DNA from: Planotetraspora sp. A-T 1434
Lineage (GTDB): Bacteria > Actinomycetota > Actinomycetes > Streptosporangiales > Streptosporangiaceae
Direction: 5' to 3'
Length of the DNA stretch: 64,000 bases
Assembly (NCBI RefSeq): GCF_025420585.1
Contig: NZ_JAOEGB010000010.1
Location: forward strand, 1-64,000
Shown in pieces: positions 1-7,713 of this stretch; within the stretch, counting starts at the first letter, position 1, and the number at the start of each line of letters is the position of its first letter. A program made the translations under genes and the position numbers. Below the pieces are notes generated by a model. It made no database searches, was not told the DNA's origin, and saw nothing but the letters and a program-made list of their open reading frames with translations.

Positions 1-11
1 CGATTTCCGCG

Positions 12-51
12 CATCCCCCGTCGAGCCTTTCCCGGTCTTCGGCGGGGGATG
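12..51. terminator. stem-loop, probable terminator of an upstream gene
   Basis: Arms at 12-24 and 39-51 are complementary at 12 of 13 positions, with a 14-base loop. The stem is GC-rich and lies before the carrier protein gene, so it probably ends a gene left of the window. There is no clear U-tract, as is common in actinomycetes. Confidence 0.5.
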
Positions 52-215
52 TTCTGTTCCGGCTTTCTCGTGAATTGCGCAATTGGTCGGGCAATCTCAG
101 AGATGCAGGTCATTCGTTCGGCCGAGACGATGTGACGAGAATCCGAATACAGGTCAGCAGGCGACAGATCTGCGCACGCCTCATGGACATTCGTCTGGCA
201 AATGGAGGGCATCGG

Positions 216-491
216 ATGACTGGCAACCTTCCCACCGAGCTCAGTTTCTCCGCGATTGAGGAGAAAGTCACGGAGATCTGGAAGCACGTACTCGATGTGC
301 CGAACGGGATGGAGGATGCCACGTTCTTCGACCTGGAGGGCGAGTCGATTTCCGCGGTCCGGCTTGTCTCGCGGATCGAGGAGCAGCTCGGCATCTCGGT
401 TGATGTGGGGGACATCTTCGAGGAGGACCCGAACCTGGAGGCCCTCATCCGAAGGGTGGCCGCCAAGGCGGAGATCTCGTCCCTCGCGTAA
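216..491 (+). CDS. free-standing peptidyl carrier protein
   Basis: A 91-residue carrier protein. The segment FFDLEGESISAVRLVSRIEE matches the phosphopantetheine site of NRPS thiolation domains, with Ser44 as the attachment residue (LEGES in place of the usual LGGHS). As a free-standing PCP it would hold an activated amino or aryl acid as a thioester for tailoring by other enzymes. The start is ATG 216, six bases after GGAGGG; the open frame continues upstream to 75 but without a ribosome site or homology. The flavin hydroxylase 113 bases downstream is a plausible enzyme acting on the tethered substrate. No adenylation domain is in the window, so its loading partner should lie to the left. Confidence 0.88.
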   Translation: MTGNLPTELSFSAIEEKVTEIWKHVLDVPNGMEDATFFDLEGESISAVRLVSRIEEQLGISVDVGDIFEEDPNLEALIRRVAAKAEISSLA

Positions 492-604
492 GCGGCTTCG
501 CCGTACATGGCTTCCGCCGTACTTGGCTTCCGCCGTGAAACCGGCGGCTCTCGCGTAACCGGCCGCGCACGGCGGCCGCGGGTCATTCCCCAGGAGGAAA
601 AACG

Positions 605-1786
605 ATGTTGACGACCGACGTGACGACGCGGGAAGAGCTCGTTCGCCGCGCATCCGAGCTCGTGCCGACATTGCGGAAGAACGCGGCCTGGTCAGAAGAG
701 AACCGGCGCATTCATGACGAGTCGATCGAGGCCCTGGCCGACGCCGGGATATTCAAGATGCGGGTGCCCGCACGCTACGGCGGCTACGAGTCCGACACCC
801 GCACCCTCGTCGAGGTGGCCGCCCAGCTCGGGCGGGCCGACGGCTCGACCGCGTGGACGGCGTCCGTCTACTGGATCCCGACCTGGATGACGTGCCTCTT
901 CCCGGACGAGGTCCAGGACGAGGTGTTCTCGACCCCGGACGTGCGGGTGTGCGGGACGCTCAGCCCGACCGCCATGGCCGCGCCGGTCAGCGGCGGCGTC
1001 GTGGTGAACGGCAAGTGGGGATTCGTCAGCGGCGCCTGGCACGCCCACTGGCAGGAGATCGTCGCCATCCAGGTGTCGCCCGAAGGCGAGCCGATGCCGA
1101 TCATGGCGCTCGTCCCGCGGTCGGAGCTGGAGATCATCGACGACTGGCACACGTCGGGCCTGCGGGGCACCGGCAGCGTCACCACCGTCGCGCAGGACCT
1201 GTTCATCCCGGCCGAGCGGGTGCTCCCGCTGCCCGCGATCCTCACCGAGCAGTACGCGTCGAAGCTCAACGCCGCCTCCCCGATCTACCGGGCGCCGCTG
1301 CTCCCCGTGGCCTCCGCGTCCTCGGTCGGGACCGTGCTCGGCCTGGCGAACGCCGCGCGGGAGGCGTTCTTCGAGCGGCTCCCCGGACGCAAGATCACCT
1401 ACACGAACTACGAGAGCCAGAGCGAGGCCCCGCTCACCCATCTGCAGGTCGCCGACGCCACCATGAAGATCGATGAGGCCCGGTTCCACGCCGAGCGCCT
1501 CGCGGCCACGGTCGACACCAAGGGCGAGCGGGGCGAGCCGTGGACGCTGGAGGAGCGGGCCAGGGTCCGCGCCGACATGGGCGCCGTGTGCCGGCTCGGC
1601 AAGGAGGCCGTGGACATCTTCGCGCTGGCGAGCGGCGGATCGTCGATCTACACCGACGTGCCGATCCAGCGCATCGCCCGCGACGTCCAGAGCGTCAACC
1701 TGCACGCGCTCATGCACCCCAACACGAATGCCGAGCTGTACGGCAGGATCCTCTGCGGCCTCGAGCCCAACACGTTTTACATCTAG
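605..1786 (+). CDS. acyl-CoA dehydrogenase-like flavin-dependent monooxygenase (group D type)
   Basis: A 393-residue protein of the acyl-CoA dehydrogenase fold. It has the N-terminal segment ALADAGIFKMRVPARYGGYE, a middle beta domain with GLRGTGSV, and a C-terminal helical domain of the Acyl-CoA_dh_2 type ending LHPN-like (HALMHPNTNAELYGRI). This is the layout of reduced-flavin hydroxylases such as HsaA and the C2 component of p-hydroxyphenylacetate hydroxylase, which take FMNH2 or FADH2 from a separate reductase. No reductase is visible here. AGGAGG at 592-597 precedes ATG 605. Lying between a free-standing PCP and a ferredoxin gene, it probably hydroxylates or oxidises a carrier-bound or aromatic intermediate; a true acyl-CoA dehydrogenase is the main alternative. 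Confidence 0.8.
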   Translation: MLTTDVTTREELVRRASELVPTLRKNAAWSEENRRIHDESIEALADAGIFKMRVPARYGGYESDTRTLVEVAAQLGRADGSTAWTASVYWIPTWMTCLFPDEVQDEVFSTPDVRVCGTLSPTAMAAPVSGGVVVNGKWGFVSGAWHAHWQEIVAIQVSPEGEPMPIMALVPRSELEIIDDWHTSGLRGTGSVTTVAQDLFIPAERVLPLPAILTEQYASKLNAASPIYRAPLLPVASASSVGTVLGLANAAREAFFERLPGRKITYTNYESQSEAPLTHLQVADATMKIDEARFHAERLAATVDTKGERGEPWTLEERARVRADMGAVCRLGKEAVDIFALASGGSSIYTDVPIQRIARDVQSVNLHALMHPNTNAELYGRILCGLEPNTFYI

Positions 1787-1915
1787 AGGTCGTGGGCGTT
1801 GCCGTACCGGACGCGGACCCCCTGTGGGCGACGCGAAGGTACGGCAGCGCCTGGACGACGCGGGTGCGCAGCAAAGGGCGACACGACCGAGAACCGAGCC
1901 GTTGGGACACGTGCG

Positions 1916-2152
1916 ATGACCGAAGCTCCCCGATGGAAGCTGGTCGTGGACCAGCGGGTCTGCCACTCCTCCGGCGTCTGCGTCGCGATGGCGGACGGCC
2001 GGTTCGAGCTCACGGCCACCGGGTCCCGCCCGGTCTCGGACGAGATCCCTCCGGACGAGGACGTCATCGACGCCGCGGAGTGCTGTCCCGTGCAGGCCAT
2101 CCGGGTCCTGGACGCCGCGACCGGCGCCGCCATAGTCCCCGAACCCCTGTGA
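1916..2152 (+). CDS. ferredoxin, 3Fe-4S type
   Basis: A 78-residue acidic protein with the pattern C-x5-C (VCHSSGVC) and a late ECCPVQAI motif, as in the single-cluster ferredoxins that feed electrons to actinomycete cytochromes P450. The open frame begins at 1799, but residues before MTEAPRWKLVVD lack family similarity, so ATG 1916 is preferred; its ribosome site is weak. No P450 gene lies in the window. Either a P450 sits left of position 1 or the protein serves another oxygenase in the same cluster. It is co-directional with the flavin hydroxylase, 129 bases upstream. Confidence 0.85.
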   Translation: MTEAPRWKLVVDQRVCHSSGVCVAMADGRFELTATGSRPVSDEIPPDEDVIDAAECCPVQAIRVLDAATGAAIVPEPL

Positions 2153-2272
2153 CCCCCGTGCCGGACCGGCGCTGACGCGATGGTCCGGAAGCGACGCCCC
2201 TCCATGGCCGCCGAGCGGCGCGGGTCACCCCTGCGCCGCCGGCGGCCAGCCCATGTTCGACTCCCAACCGCT

Positions 2273-2392
2273 CCGCCACCGGCCACCGGTCGCTGATCAC
2301 CGGCCACCGGCCATCGACCGCTGGTCACCGGCCATCTACCGCCGGCCATCTACCGCCGGGCATCGACCGCCGGGGCATCGGCCTACCCGGCT
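2273..2392. repeat. degenerate short tandem repeats (CACCGGCCA / ATCGACCGC units)
   Basis: About 120 bases between the convergent ferredoxin and prephenate dehydrogenase genes consist of imperfect 9-14 base units around CACCGGCCA, CATCTACCGCCGG and CATCGACCGC. The unit TCACCGGCC recurs beyond the hydrolase gene at 4304-4352. No conventional stem-loop stands out, although the stretch may serve as a transcription stop. Confidence 0.55.
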
Positions 2393-2393
2393 T

Positions 2394-3314
2394 TCAGGCC
2401 GCCAGCTGCGCGTCGCGGCTCGCCGCGTCCGCCGCGTCCGCCGGGGCCGGCGCGCTCGCCTGGTCCGCGTGGAGGATGAGGGCGCGGCCCCGATTACCTC
2501 TGACGAGCAGGTCGGCGAGCACGTCGGAGACGCCGTGGCCGGGGCTCCGCAGGGCGGCCGCGGCCGCGGAAAGGTCCCGGATCACCGCGTCGAGCACCGC
2601 GGCCACCGAATCGGCGTTCTGCCGGAGGATGTCGGACCAGAGGCCGGGGGCGCCGCTCGCGACCCGCGTCACGTCCTGCAGCCCCCGGCCCACCAGCGAA
2701 AGCGTGATCTCGTCCGCACCGGCGAACCGGGCCGCGACGGCCGCCGACACGAGATGCGGCGCGTGCGAGACCATGGCGACGGCCTGGTCGTGGACGTCGG
2801 GCTGGACCAGCGTGTGCCGCGCCCCGCACAGCGCCGCCAACTCCGCCGCCAGACGGACCCGCCCCGGCGGGGTCGCCGGGTGCGGGCACAGCACCCACCG
2901 CCGGCCGGTGAACAGATCCGCCTGCGCGGCGCCGGGACCTGAGAGCTCCCGGCCGGCCATCGGATGTCCGGGGACGTAGCTCGTGAAATCGCATCCGGCC
3001 GACTCGGCGTCGGCGAGGATTCCCGCCTTCGTGCTGGCGACATCGGTGTACACGCCGCCCAGCCCGCGTGCCTGGGCGTCGCGCAGCACGGCGACGACCG
3101 TGGAGGGCGGAGTGGCGATGACCACCACGTCGGCGGGAGGGTCGTCCGATGTCAACGCGACCCCCGCCCCCATCCGTACGGCTTTCGCCACCGACTCCGG
3201 GTCACGGTCCGACAGCCGCACATGGACGCCGGCTTTCCGGAGCGCGAGCGCGATCGACGTTCCGATCAGGCCGCAGCCGAGCACCGAGACGTGGCGAATC
3301 GTCGTCGCAGTCAT
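2394..3314 (-). CDS. tyrA: prephenate dehydrogenase
   Basis: A 306-residue dehydrogenase that oxidatively decarboxylates prephenate to 4-hydroxyphenylpyruvate with NAD(P)+. The N-terminal Rossmann motif is VLGCGLIGTSIALALRKAG, and the family-typical HPMAG motif carries the catalytic His. The C-terminal helical dimer domain follows. It lacks chorismate mutase and ACT domains, so feedback control by tyrosine is not evident. The start is ATG 3314 with GGGAGG five bases upstream; the much longer open frame to 4223 is an artefact of high GC. A dedicated copy beside a PCP and hydroxylase suggests that it raises the supply of tyrosine or hydroxyphenylpyruvate for a secondary metabolite, as in glycopeptide clusters. 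Confidence 0.88.
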   Translation of the reverse strand: MTATTIRHVSVLGCGLIGTSIALALRKAGVHVRLSDRDPESVAKAVRMGAGVALTSDDPPADVVVIATPPSTVVAVLRDAQARGLGGVYTDVASTKAGILADAESAGCDFTSYVPGHPMAGRELSGPGAAQADLFTGRRWVLCPHPATPPGRVRLAAELAALCGARHTLVQPDVHDQAVAMVSHAPHLVSAAVAARFAGADEITLSLVGRGLQDVTRVASGAPGLWSDILRQNADSVAAVLDAVIRDLSAAAAALRSPGHGVSDVLADLLVRGNRGRALILHADQASAPAPADAADAASRDAQLAA

Positions 3315-3524
3315 CAATCCTCCCGAGGGGCATTCCTTCAGGTGCGATACTGCGCATTTCACGGTCTGGGAACCAGGGAAATCGGCATCAGTAAGATGCC
3401 GGTCCCGAACAACTTCCTGCCACCGCGTGCCCAGGACGGCTGTTCGGCTATTCATGAGGTGGCTCGGCGGATAAAGAGCTGTAGAAAAGATGGGCCATTT
3501 TCCCAGGGGAAGTACGATCTGCTC

Positions 3525-4316
3525 ATGGCCTACCGCGACCTGCTGACCCGTCCGTCCAGGTCTCCGGACTCCGTCATCCGCTACGGCGAGCACCCCGACC
3601 AGATCATCGATCTGCGGTCCGGCGGGAGCGAGCCGGACGCGCCCGTCGTCGTCCTGCTGCACGGCGGTTTCTGGCGAGACCGGGTCGACCGCATGCACAC
3701 CCGTCCCATGGCGGACGCCCTGGCCGCCGCGGGATACACCGTGTGCTCGGTCGAATACCGGCGGACCGGCGGGGAGGGCGGCGGCTATCCGGGCACGTTC
3801 GACGACGTGGCCACGGCGGTCGACGCGATCCTGGCCGCGCCGCCGACCGGGGGAGGTGTCGTCCTCGTCGGGCACTCGGCGGGCGGGCAGCTCGCGCTCT
3901 GGTCGGCCCTGCGCCAGCGGCTTCCCGTCACGTCGCCGTGGCACGAGACGTTGAAGATCGACGGAGTGGTGGCGCTGGCCGCCGTGTCCGACCTGGGGGG
4001 GTCCATCGAGACCGGCCTGGGCAAAGGAGCGGTCTCCGACCTGCTGGGCGGCCGGCTTGAGCTGCTCGGTGAGACGGACCCGCTCCGGCTGCTGCCGTAC
4101 GGCCACGATCGTCTCGTCCTGCTGCACGGAACCGAGGACGATGTCGTTCCCATCGCGCTCAGCCGCCGCTTCGCCGAGCGGGAGAAGTCGGCCGTGCTCG
4201 TGGAGTTGGAAGGCGTCGAGCACTTCGGGTTGATCGACCCGCTCTCCGACGCCTGGCCGTACGTGCTGGAAGCCATCAGGTCGATCGTCGGGGACCCGTC
4301 GAAATCACCGGCCTGA
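3525..4316 (+). CDS. alpha/beta hydrolase, kynurenine-formamidase-like
   Basis: A 263-residue alpha/beta hydrolase with an oxyanion motif HGGFW (residues 46-50) and nucleophile elbow GHSAGG (Ser118). The late GTEDDVVPI and GVEHFGLID segments supply the Asp and His of the triad. HGGxW is characteristic of arylformamidases and related carboxylesterases. ATG 3525 fits the start of family homology, with AGGGGAAG upstream at a long spacing. The gene is divergent from tyrA across 210 bases, suggesting shared control. A role in tryptophan/kynurenine-derived precursor supply is possible; editing thioesterase or esterase activity cannot be excluded. Confidence 0.7.
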   Translation: MAYRDLLTRPSRSPDSVIRYGEHPDQIIDLRSGGSEPDAPVVVLLHGGFWRDRVDRMHTRPMADALAAAGYTVCSVEYRRTGGEGGGYPGTFDDVATAVDAILAAPPTGGGVVLVGHSAGGQLALWSALRQRLPVTSPWHETLKIDGVVALAAVSDLGGSIETGLGKGAVSDLLGGRLELLGETDPLRLLPYGHDRLVLLHGTEDDVVPIALSRRFAEREKSAVLVELEGVEHFGLIDPLSDAWPYVLEAIRSIVGDPSKSPA

Positions 4317-4352
4317 CCACCGGTCCGATCACTGGTCTTATCACCGGCCTGA
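4304..4352. repeat. repeated ATCACCGGCCTGA unit
   Basis: The 13-base unit ATCACCGGCCTGA occurs at 4304-4316, overlapping the end of the hydrolase gene, and again at 4340-4352. It is followed by two copies of CTGGCCCGAGCG. The composition echoes the repeat tract at 2273-2392, so similar simple repeats flank the tyrA-hydrolase pair. Confidence 0.5.
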
Positions 4353-4526
4353 GCTCTGGCCCGAGCGCTGGCCCGAGCGCAGCGGGCCCGGTCGCACGGC
4401 GTGCGGCGTGCGGCCGGGGAGACGGCTGACCGGCCGGGGGCGTCCAACGGTGTGGGGTCCAGCCGGGGCGTCCTACCGCGGGTCCGGCCAGGGGCGTGCA
4501 ATCGTGTGGGTTCCGGGATGCGCGAA

Positions 4527-4552
4527 GGCTCCGGCGGAGTTCCGCCGGAGCC
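4527..4552. terminator. bidirectional stem-loop terminator
   Basis: A perfect 12-base inverted repeat with arms GGCTCCGGCGGA and TCCGCCGGAGCC and a 2-base loop. It lies between the convergent hydrolase gene (ends 4316) and the Asn/Cys-rich gene (ends 4616), where a shared terminator is expected. The remaining 4353-4615 shows no gene. Confidence 0.75.
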
Positions 4553-4615
4553 CTTGAACCGCACGTGCTGGGAGATGCGGGGCCGTATGGGTGCGGCCTC
4601 GGCCTCCTCATCGCG

Positions 4616-5131
4616 TCAGTCGTCGCAGTCGTCGTCCCGGTCGTCGTCGCAGCCCCTGGCCCAACTGTCGATCTCGTTGAGCCAGTTGCTGTCGTCGCAC
4701 CTGCTCCGGCTGTCGTTGTTGCCGCAGGCGTTGTTTCTCTTGAAGCTGATGCCCTTCCCGAGCCCGCCGCCGAGGCCGCCGCCGACGCCGCCGAGGCCAC
4801 CGCCGAAGCCGGTGCCGCAGTTGCCGAAGCCGTTGCCGCCGCCGAAGCAGAAATTCTTGCTGCAGCAGGAGGCTTCACAGCCGTTATTGCAGTTGTTGCA
4901 GTTATTGCAATTGCTGTTGCAGTTGTTACAGTTATTGTTGTTGCAGTTGTTCTCGTTACACTCGTTGTTCTTGTTGCAGTTGCTGTTACACCCGTTGTTG
5001 TTGCCGGGGTTACAGCCCCAGCTCCCGTTGGCCGGAATCGTCGTGGCATTCGCGGCCGTGGCGCTCATGGCCAGGGCGCCGCCGGCGAGGGCGGTGCTGA
5101 GCGCCATCCCGGCGAGAATTTGCTTGAACAC
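4616..5131 (-). CDS. secreted Asn/Cys-rich low-complexity protein
   Basis: A 171-residue exported protein of unknown family. Residues 1-29 form a Sec signal peptide (MFKQILAGMALSTALAGGAL, then AxA-type cleavage near ATAANA). The mature chain has three zones: an Asn/Cys block at about 40-90 built from CNN, CNNCNS and NNC units; a Gly-rich block around 97-126 (GGGLGGVGGG); and an Asp/Arg/Cys tail ending DDDRDDDCDD. I count more than 20 Cys. Start is GTG 5131 with a perfect AAGGAGG. Disulfide cross-linking or metal binding at the cell or spore surface is inferred from composition only. The Asn codons produce a repetitive AAC/AAT tract. It is separated from its right neighbour by an AT-rich divergent control region. 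Confidence 0.8.
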   Translation of the reverse strand: MFKQILAGMALSTALAGGALAMSATAANATTIPANGSWGCNPGNNNGCNSNCNKNNECNENNCNNNNCNNCNSNCNNCNNCNNGCEASCCSKNFCFGGGNGFGNCGTGFGGGLGGVGGGLGGGLGKGISFKRNNACGNNDSRSRCDDSNWLNEIDSWARGCDDDRDDDCDD

Positions 5132-5502
5132 GGGCGGTCCTCCTTAATGGATTCGATTGCCCAAATTCTTCTGGTTCTCTCCCGAGTGGGAAGAAAAATG
5201 CGCCGTCGCCCTCTAGTGGGCTATCTTCCGGCGCTGTCTTGATTTCCAGGCTTGACTTGCCACAAACGAGGACTCGGCGCTTTGAATCTCTTATTATCAA
5301 TTTATATACTGCTTAAGACCACTAATGACGGCTTTGTGTCTAAATATCCGATTCCATGTGTACGGGGGACCGAGTGGGCCGTACAGCGCCTCGACGACGC
5401 GCGGTCTCGGCAGGCGATCACGGCGGCGCTCGTGAGGTGAAGATCTTGCTTTCCGCGGTCCTGACGGTCTTCGAAACGAGCAGCAGGGGAACGGTGGGTC
5501 TC
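5132..5502. promoter_or_regulatory. AT-rich divergent promoter region
   Basis: This gene-free 370-base stretch separates the leftward Asn/Cys-rich gene from the rightward DUF5996 gene. Its centre (about 5280-5355) is strikingly AT-rich for this genome, with runs such as TTATTATCAATTTATATACT. It probably holds the promoters of both genes, but I could not assign convincing -35/-10 pairs. Confidence 0.5.
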
Positions 5503-6444
5503 ATGGAGTTGTTCGGGGCCATGCCACTGGCCGAGTGGCAGGACACCAAGGCCACGCTGCACCGGTTCGCTCAGGTGGTGGGCAAGATCCGGCTCGCCTC
5601 CGGAGTCCGGCGCAACCACTGGTGGCACGCGCCGTTCCATCTCACCGGGCGAGGTCTCACCACCCGGCCGATGGGACAGGCCGACGGCAACCCGATCTTC
5701 ACGATCGACTTCGACTTCGTCGGACACCGGCTGATCGTCACCACGGTCGACGGCCGGGCGGTGTCCTTCGCCCTCTACGGCCAGTCGGTGGCGTCCTTCT
5801 ATCGCGACACCATGCGGGCGCTGGAGGCGCTCGGTGTGCGGGTGCGCATCGACATCCCCCGGCCGTACGACCTGCCCGACTCCGACCGGCCGTTCGCCGA
5901 CGACACCGAGCACGCCGCGTACGATCCCCTCCTGGTGACCCGTTACTGGCAGGTCCTCAGCCAGGTCAACCTGGTGCTGGAGGAGTTCGCCGCGGGCTAC
6001 TCCGGCAAGATCAGCCCGGTGCACCACTTCTGGCACACGTTCGACATCGCATGCACGAGGTTCTCCGACCGGCTGGTCGATCAGCCGGCGCGGGTCGATC
6101 CGGTGACCCGGGAGGCCTACTCCCGGGAGTTGATCAGCTCGGGCTTCTGGTTCGGCGACGACAACTTCCCCGAGCCGGCGTTCTACTCCTACACCGCCCC
6201 TGAGCCCGAAGGACTCGACGGGGAGGCCCTGCGGCCCGAGGCTGCGGAGTGGATCACTCAGCGAGGCGGTCATCTGGCCGTGCTGCGCTACGCCGACGCG
6301 CGGTCCGCGCCGGACCCGTGCGCCGCCGTACTGGCCTTCTACGAGAGCGCGTACCTGGCCGGAGCCCGGCGCGCCGGCTGGGACATCGTGGGGCTCGCCT
6401 GTCCCGGCGGAGTCACCGATCCCCAGCTCATCGCTCCAGCGTGA
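5503..6444 (+). CDS. DUF5996 family protein
   Basis: A 313-residue protein whose start region (PLAEWQDTKATLHRFAQVVG, then KIRLA) and later conserved blocks (NHWWHAPFHLTGRGLTT, SPVHHFWHTFDIACTRFSDR, SSGFWFGDDNFPEPAFYSY) match my memory of DUF5996. The biochemical role is unknown. Conserved Trp/His clusters (NHWWH, HHFWH) suggest a ligand pocket. No signal peptide or membrane segment is present. ATG 5503 is chosen over ATG 5521 because it retains ELFGAMPLAEW; the upstream extension to 5356 has no homology. The next gene, an SDR, follows after 46 bases on the same strand and may be co-transcribed. Confidence 0.7.
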   Translation: MELFGAMPLAEWQDTKATLHRFAQVVGKIRLASGVRRNHWWHAPFHLTGRGLTTRPMGQADGNPIFTIDFDFVGHRLIVTTVDGRAVSFALYGQSVASFYRDTMRALEALGVRVRIDIPRPYDLPDSDRPFADDTEHAAYDPLLVTRYWQVLSQVNLVLEEFAAGYSGKISPVHHFWHTFDIACTRFSDRLVDQPARVDPVTREAYSRELISSGFWFGDDNFPEPAFYSYTAPEPEGLDGEALRPEAAEWITQRGGHLAVLRYADARSAPDPCAAVLAFYESAYLAGARRAGWDIVGLACPGGVTDPQLIAPA

Positions 6445-6490
6445 TGGCCTCCAGCCGACTGAGAACCGGGCGGTCGAGATCTCCGAAAGG

Positions 6491-7270
6491 GTGGACGTGG
6501 GCCGTTCTTACGTAGTCACAGGAGGCGGTCAGGGCATCGGCCGCGCGATCGTCGAGCGACTCCTCGGCAACACCGACACCGTGGTCGTCATCGAGCTCGA
6601 TCCGGCGGCGCTCGCCTGGACGGCCGGCCACCCGGCCGGTCCACGCGTGGTCGCGGTGGCCGGCGATGCCGCGGACGAGACGGTCACCGAGCGAGCCGCT
6701 GACCTGGCGGAGGCCGCGGGGCCGCTCACCGGCTGGGTCAACAACGCCGCGGTCTTCCGGGACGCCTCCTTCCACGAGGTGCCGGCGCGCGAGGTTCTCG
6801 ACCTGATCACGATGAACCTCAGTCTCGCCGTGGTCGGGTGTGCCACCGCCATCCGTCGTTTCATCGCGGCGGGGGGAGGGGGTGCGATCGTCAACGTCTC
6901 CTCACATCAGGCCCAACGGGCCGTCCGCGGGGCCCTGCCGTACGCGACGGCCAAGGCGGCGACCGAAGGGCTGACCCGCGCGCTGGCGGTCGACTACGGG
7001 CCCCGCGGTGTCCGGGTCAACGCCGTCGCGCTGGGTTCGATCGGCACGGAGCGCTATGCGGCCTTTCTCGATCAGCAGGAGCCCGCCGCGGCCGGCCGCA
7101 TCGAGAACGAGATGCGGCTGCTGCATCCGCTGGGCAGGGTGGGACGCCCCGACGAGGTGGCGGCCGCCGTGACGTACCTGCTGTCGGACGAGGCGAGCTT
7201 CATCAACGGGGCGATCGTCCCGGTCGACGGCGGCCGGTCGGCGCTCGGACGCGACCCCGAGGAGACATGA
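6491..7270 (+). CDS. short-chain dehydrogenase/reductase (SDR)
   Basis: A 259-residue classical SDR. The cofactor loop is TGGGQGIG (10-17), the structural motif NNAA is at 84-87, the catalytic Tyr and Lys are Y151 and K155 (YATAK), preceded by VNVSS. An acidic residue after the second strand (IELD) favours NAD(H). The C-terminus has the usual FINGAIVPVDGG block. The substrate cannot be inferred. GTG 6491 is annotated, but GTG 6497 has the better ribosome-site spacing and would give MGRSYVVTGGG. The gene follows the DUF5996 gene closely. Confidence 0.85.
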   Translation: MDVGRSYVVTGGGQGIGRAIVERLLGNTDTVVVIELDPAALAWTAGHPAGPRVVAVAGDAADETVTERAADLAEAAGPLTGWVNNAAVFRDASFHEVPAREVLDLITMNLSLAVVGCATAIRRFIAAGGGGAIVNVSSHQAQRAVRGALPYATAKAATEGLTRALAVDYGPRGVRVNAVALGSIGTERYAAFLDQQEPAAAGRIENEMRLLHPLGRVGRPDEVAAAVTYLLSDEASFINGAIVPVDGGRSALGRDPEET

Positions 7271-7280
7271 CGGGCTCGGG

Positions 7281-7330
7281 CATGGGCCGCAGCCCCGGAG
7301 CCGGGCATGGGGCGCAGCCCCGGAGCCGGG
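7281..7330. repeat. 25-base tandem duplication
   Basis: Positions 7281-7305 and 7306-7330 are adjacent 25-base copies (24 of 25 identical) beginning CATGGG and ending GAGCCGGG, just after the SDR stop codon. They look like a simple slippage duplication between the SDR and EF-hand genes. Confidence 0.75.
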
Positions 7331-7415
7331 GTCGGGGCCATGTTGGAGCTCCTTCTAAGCTGGCGGAGGTTTGTCGCCGTCCGAGGCGAACGTACTGAAG
7401 GAAAGACAGGTCACG

Positions 7416-7634
7416 GTGTCCGAAGAACTCCCCGAAGAGCGACTGGCTGCCCTCAAGAGCGAATTCGAAGCGATCGACCGCGACGGCGACGGCTACATCA
7501 CCGAAGCGGAGCTGGTCGAGTATTTCCCCCAGTTGCCCCCCGAGGCGATCGGCTCGCTGGACCTGGAGGGCGACGTCGACGGGGACGGCCGGTTCTCACT
7601 GGAGGAGTTCATCCGGCTCACGGCCTGGGAGTGA
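7416..7634 (+). CDS. two-EF-hand calcium-binding protein
   Basis: A 72-residue acidic protein with two canonical EF-hand loops, DRDGDGYITEAE and DVDGDGRFSLEE. Both have Asp at 1, 3 and 5, Gly at 6 and Glu at 12. It resembles the small calmodulin-like proteins of actinomycetes that buffer or sense calcium in the cytoplasm; no signal peptide is seen. GTG 7416 is preferred because the family-like helix begins SEELPEERL; an upstream in-frame ATG at 7371 would add 15 residues. It is convergent with the next SDR gene. Confidence 0.82.
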   Translation: MSEELPEERLAALKSEFEAIDRDGDGYITEAELVEYFPQLPPEAIGSLDLEGDVDGDGRFSLEEFIRLTAWE

Positions 7635-7713
7635 GCTCGTTGCCAGTGCGCTGACGCTCGGTTCTTCCGTACGGCCCGCACCGAAGCGGGTGACGCCCTG
7701 CAGCGAGAGCGGG

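Noticed and set aside
692-1966. 424-codon open frame opposite the flavin hydroxylase
   Set aside because: It is antisense to a well-supported gene, has Arg/Gly/His-rich composition typical of high-GC shadow frames, and has no family resemblance.
605-2152. Rieske or P450 oxygenase system
   Set aside because: The ferredoxin is of the 3Fe-4S type, and no P450 haem motif or Rieske motif is present in this part of the window.
4980-5000. CRISPR-like or satellite repeat at the AAC/TTG tract
   Set aside because: The periodicity is codon-based inside a coding sequence, without uniform repeats and unique spacers. No CRISPR array was seen in the window.
4401-5242. Leu/Gln- or Val/Ala-rich frames opposite the Asn/Cys protein
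   Set aside because: They are complements of the AAC/TGC repeat codons; only the minus strand has a signal peptide and a perfect ribosome site.
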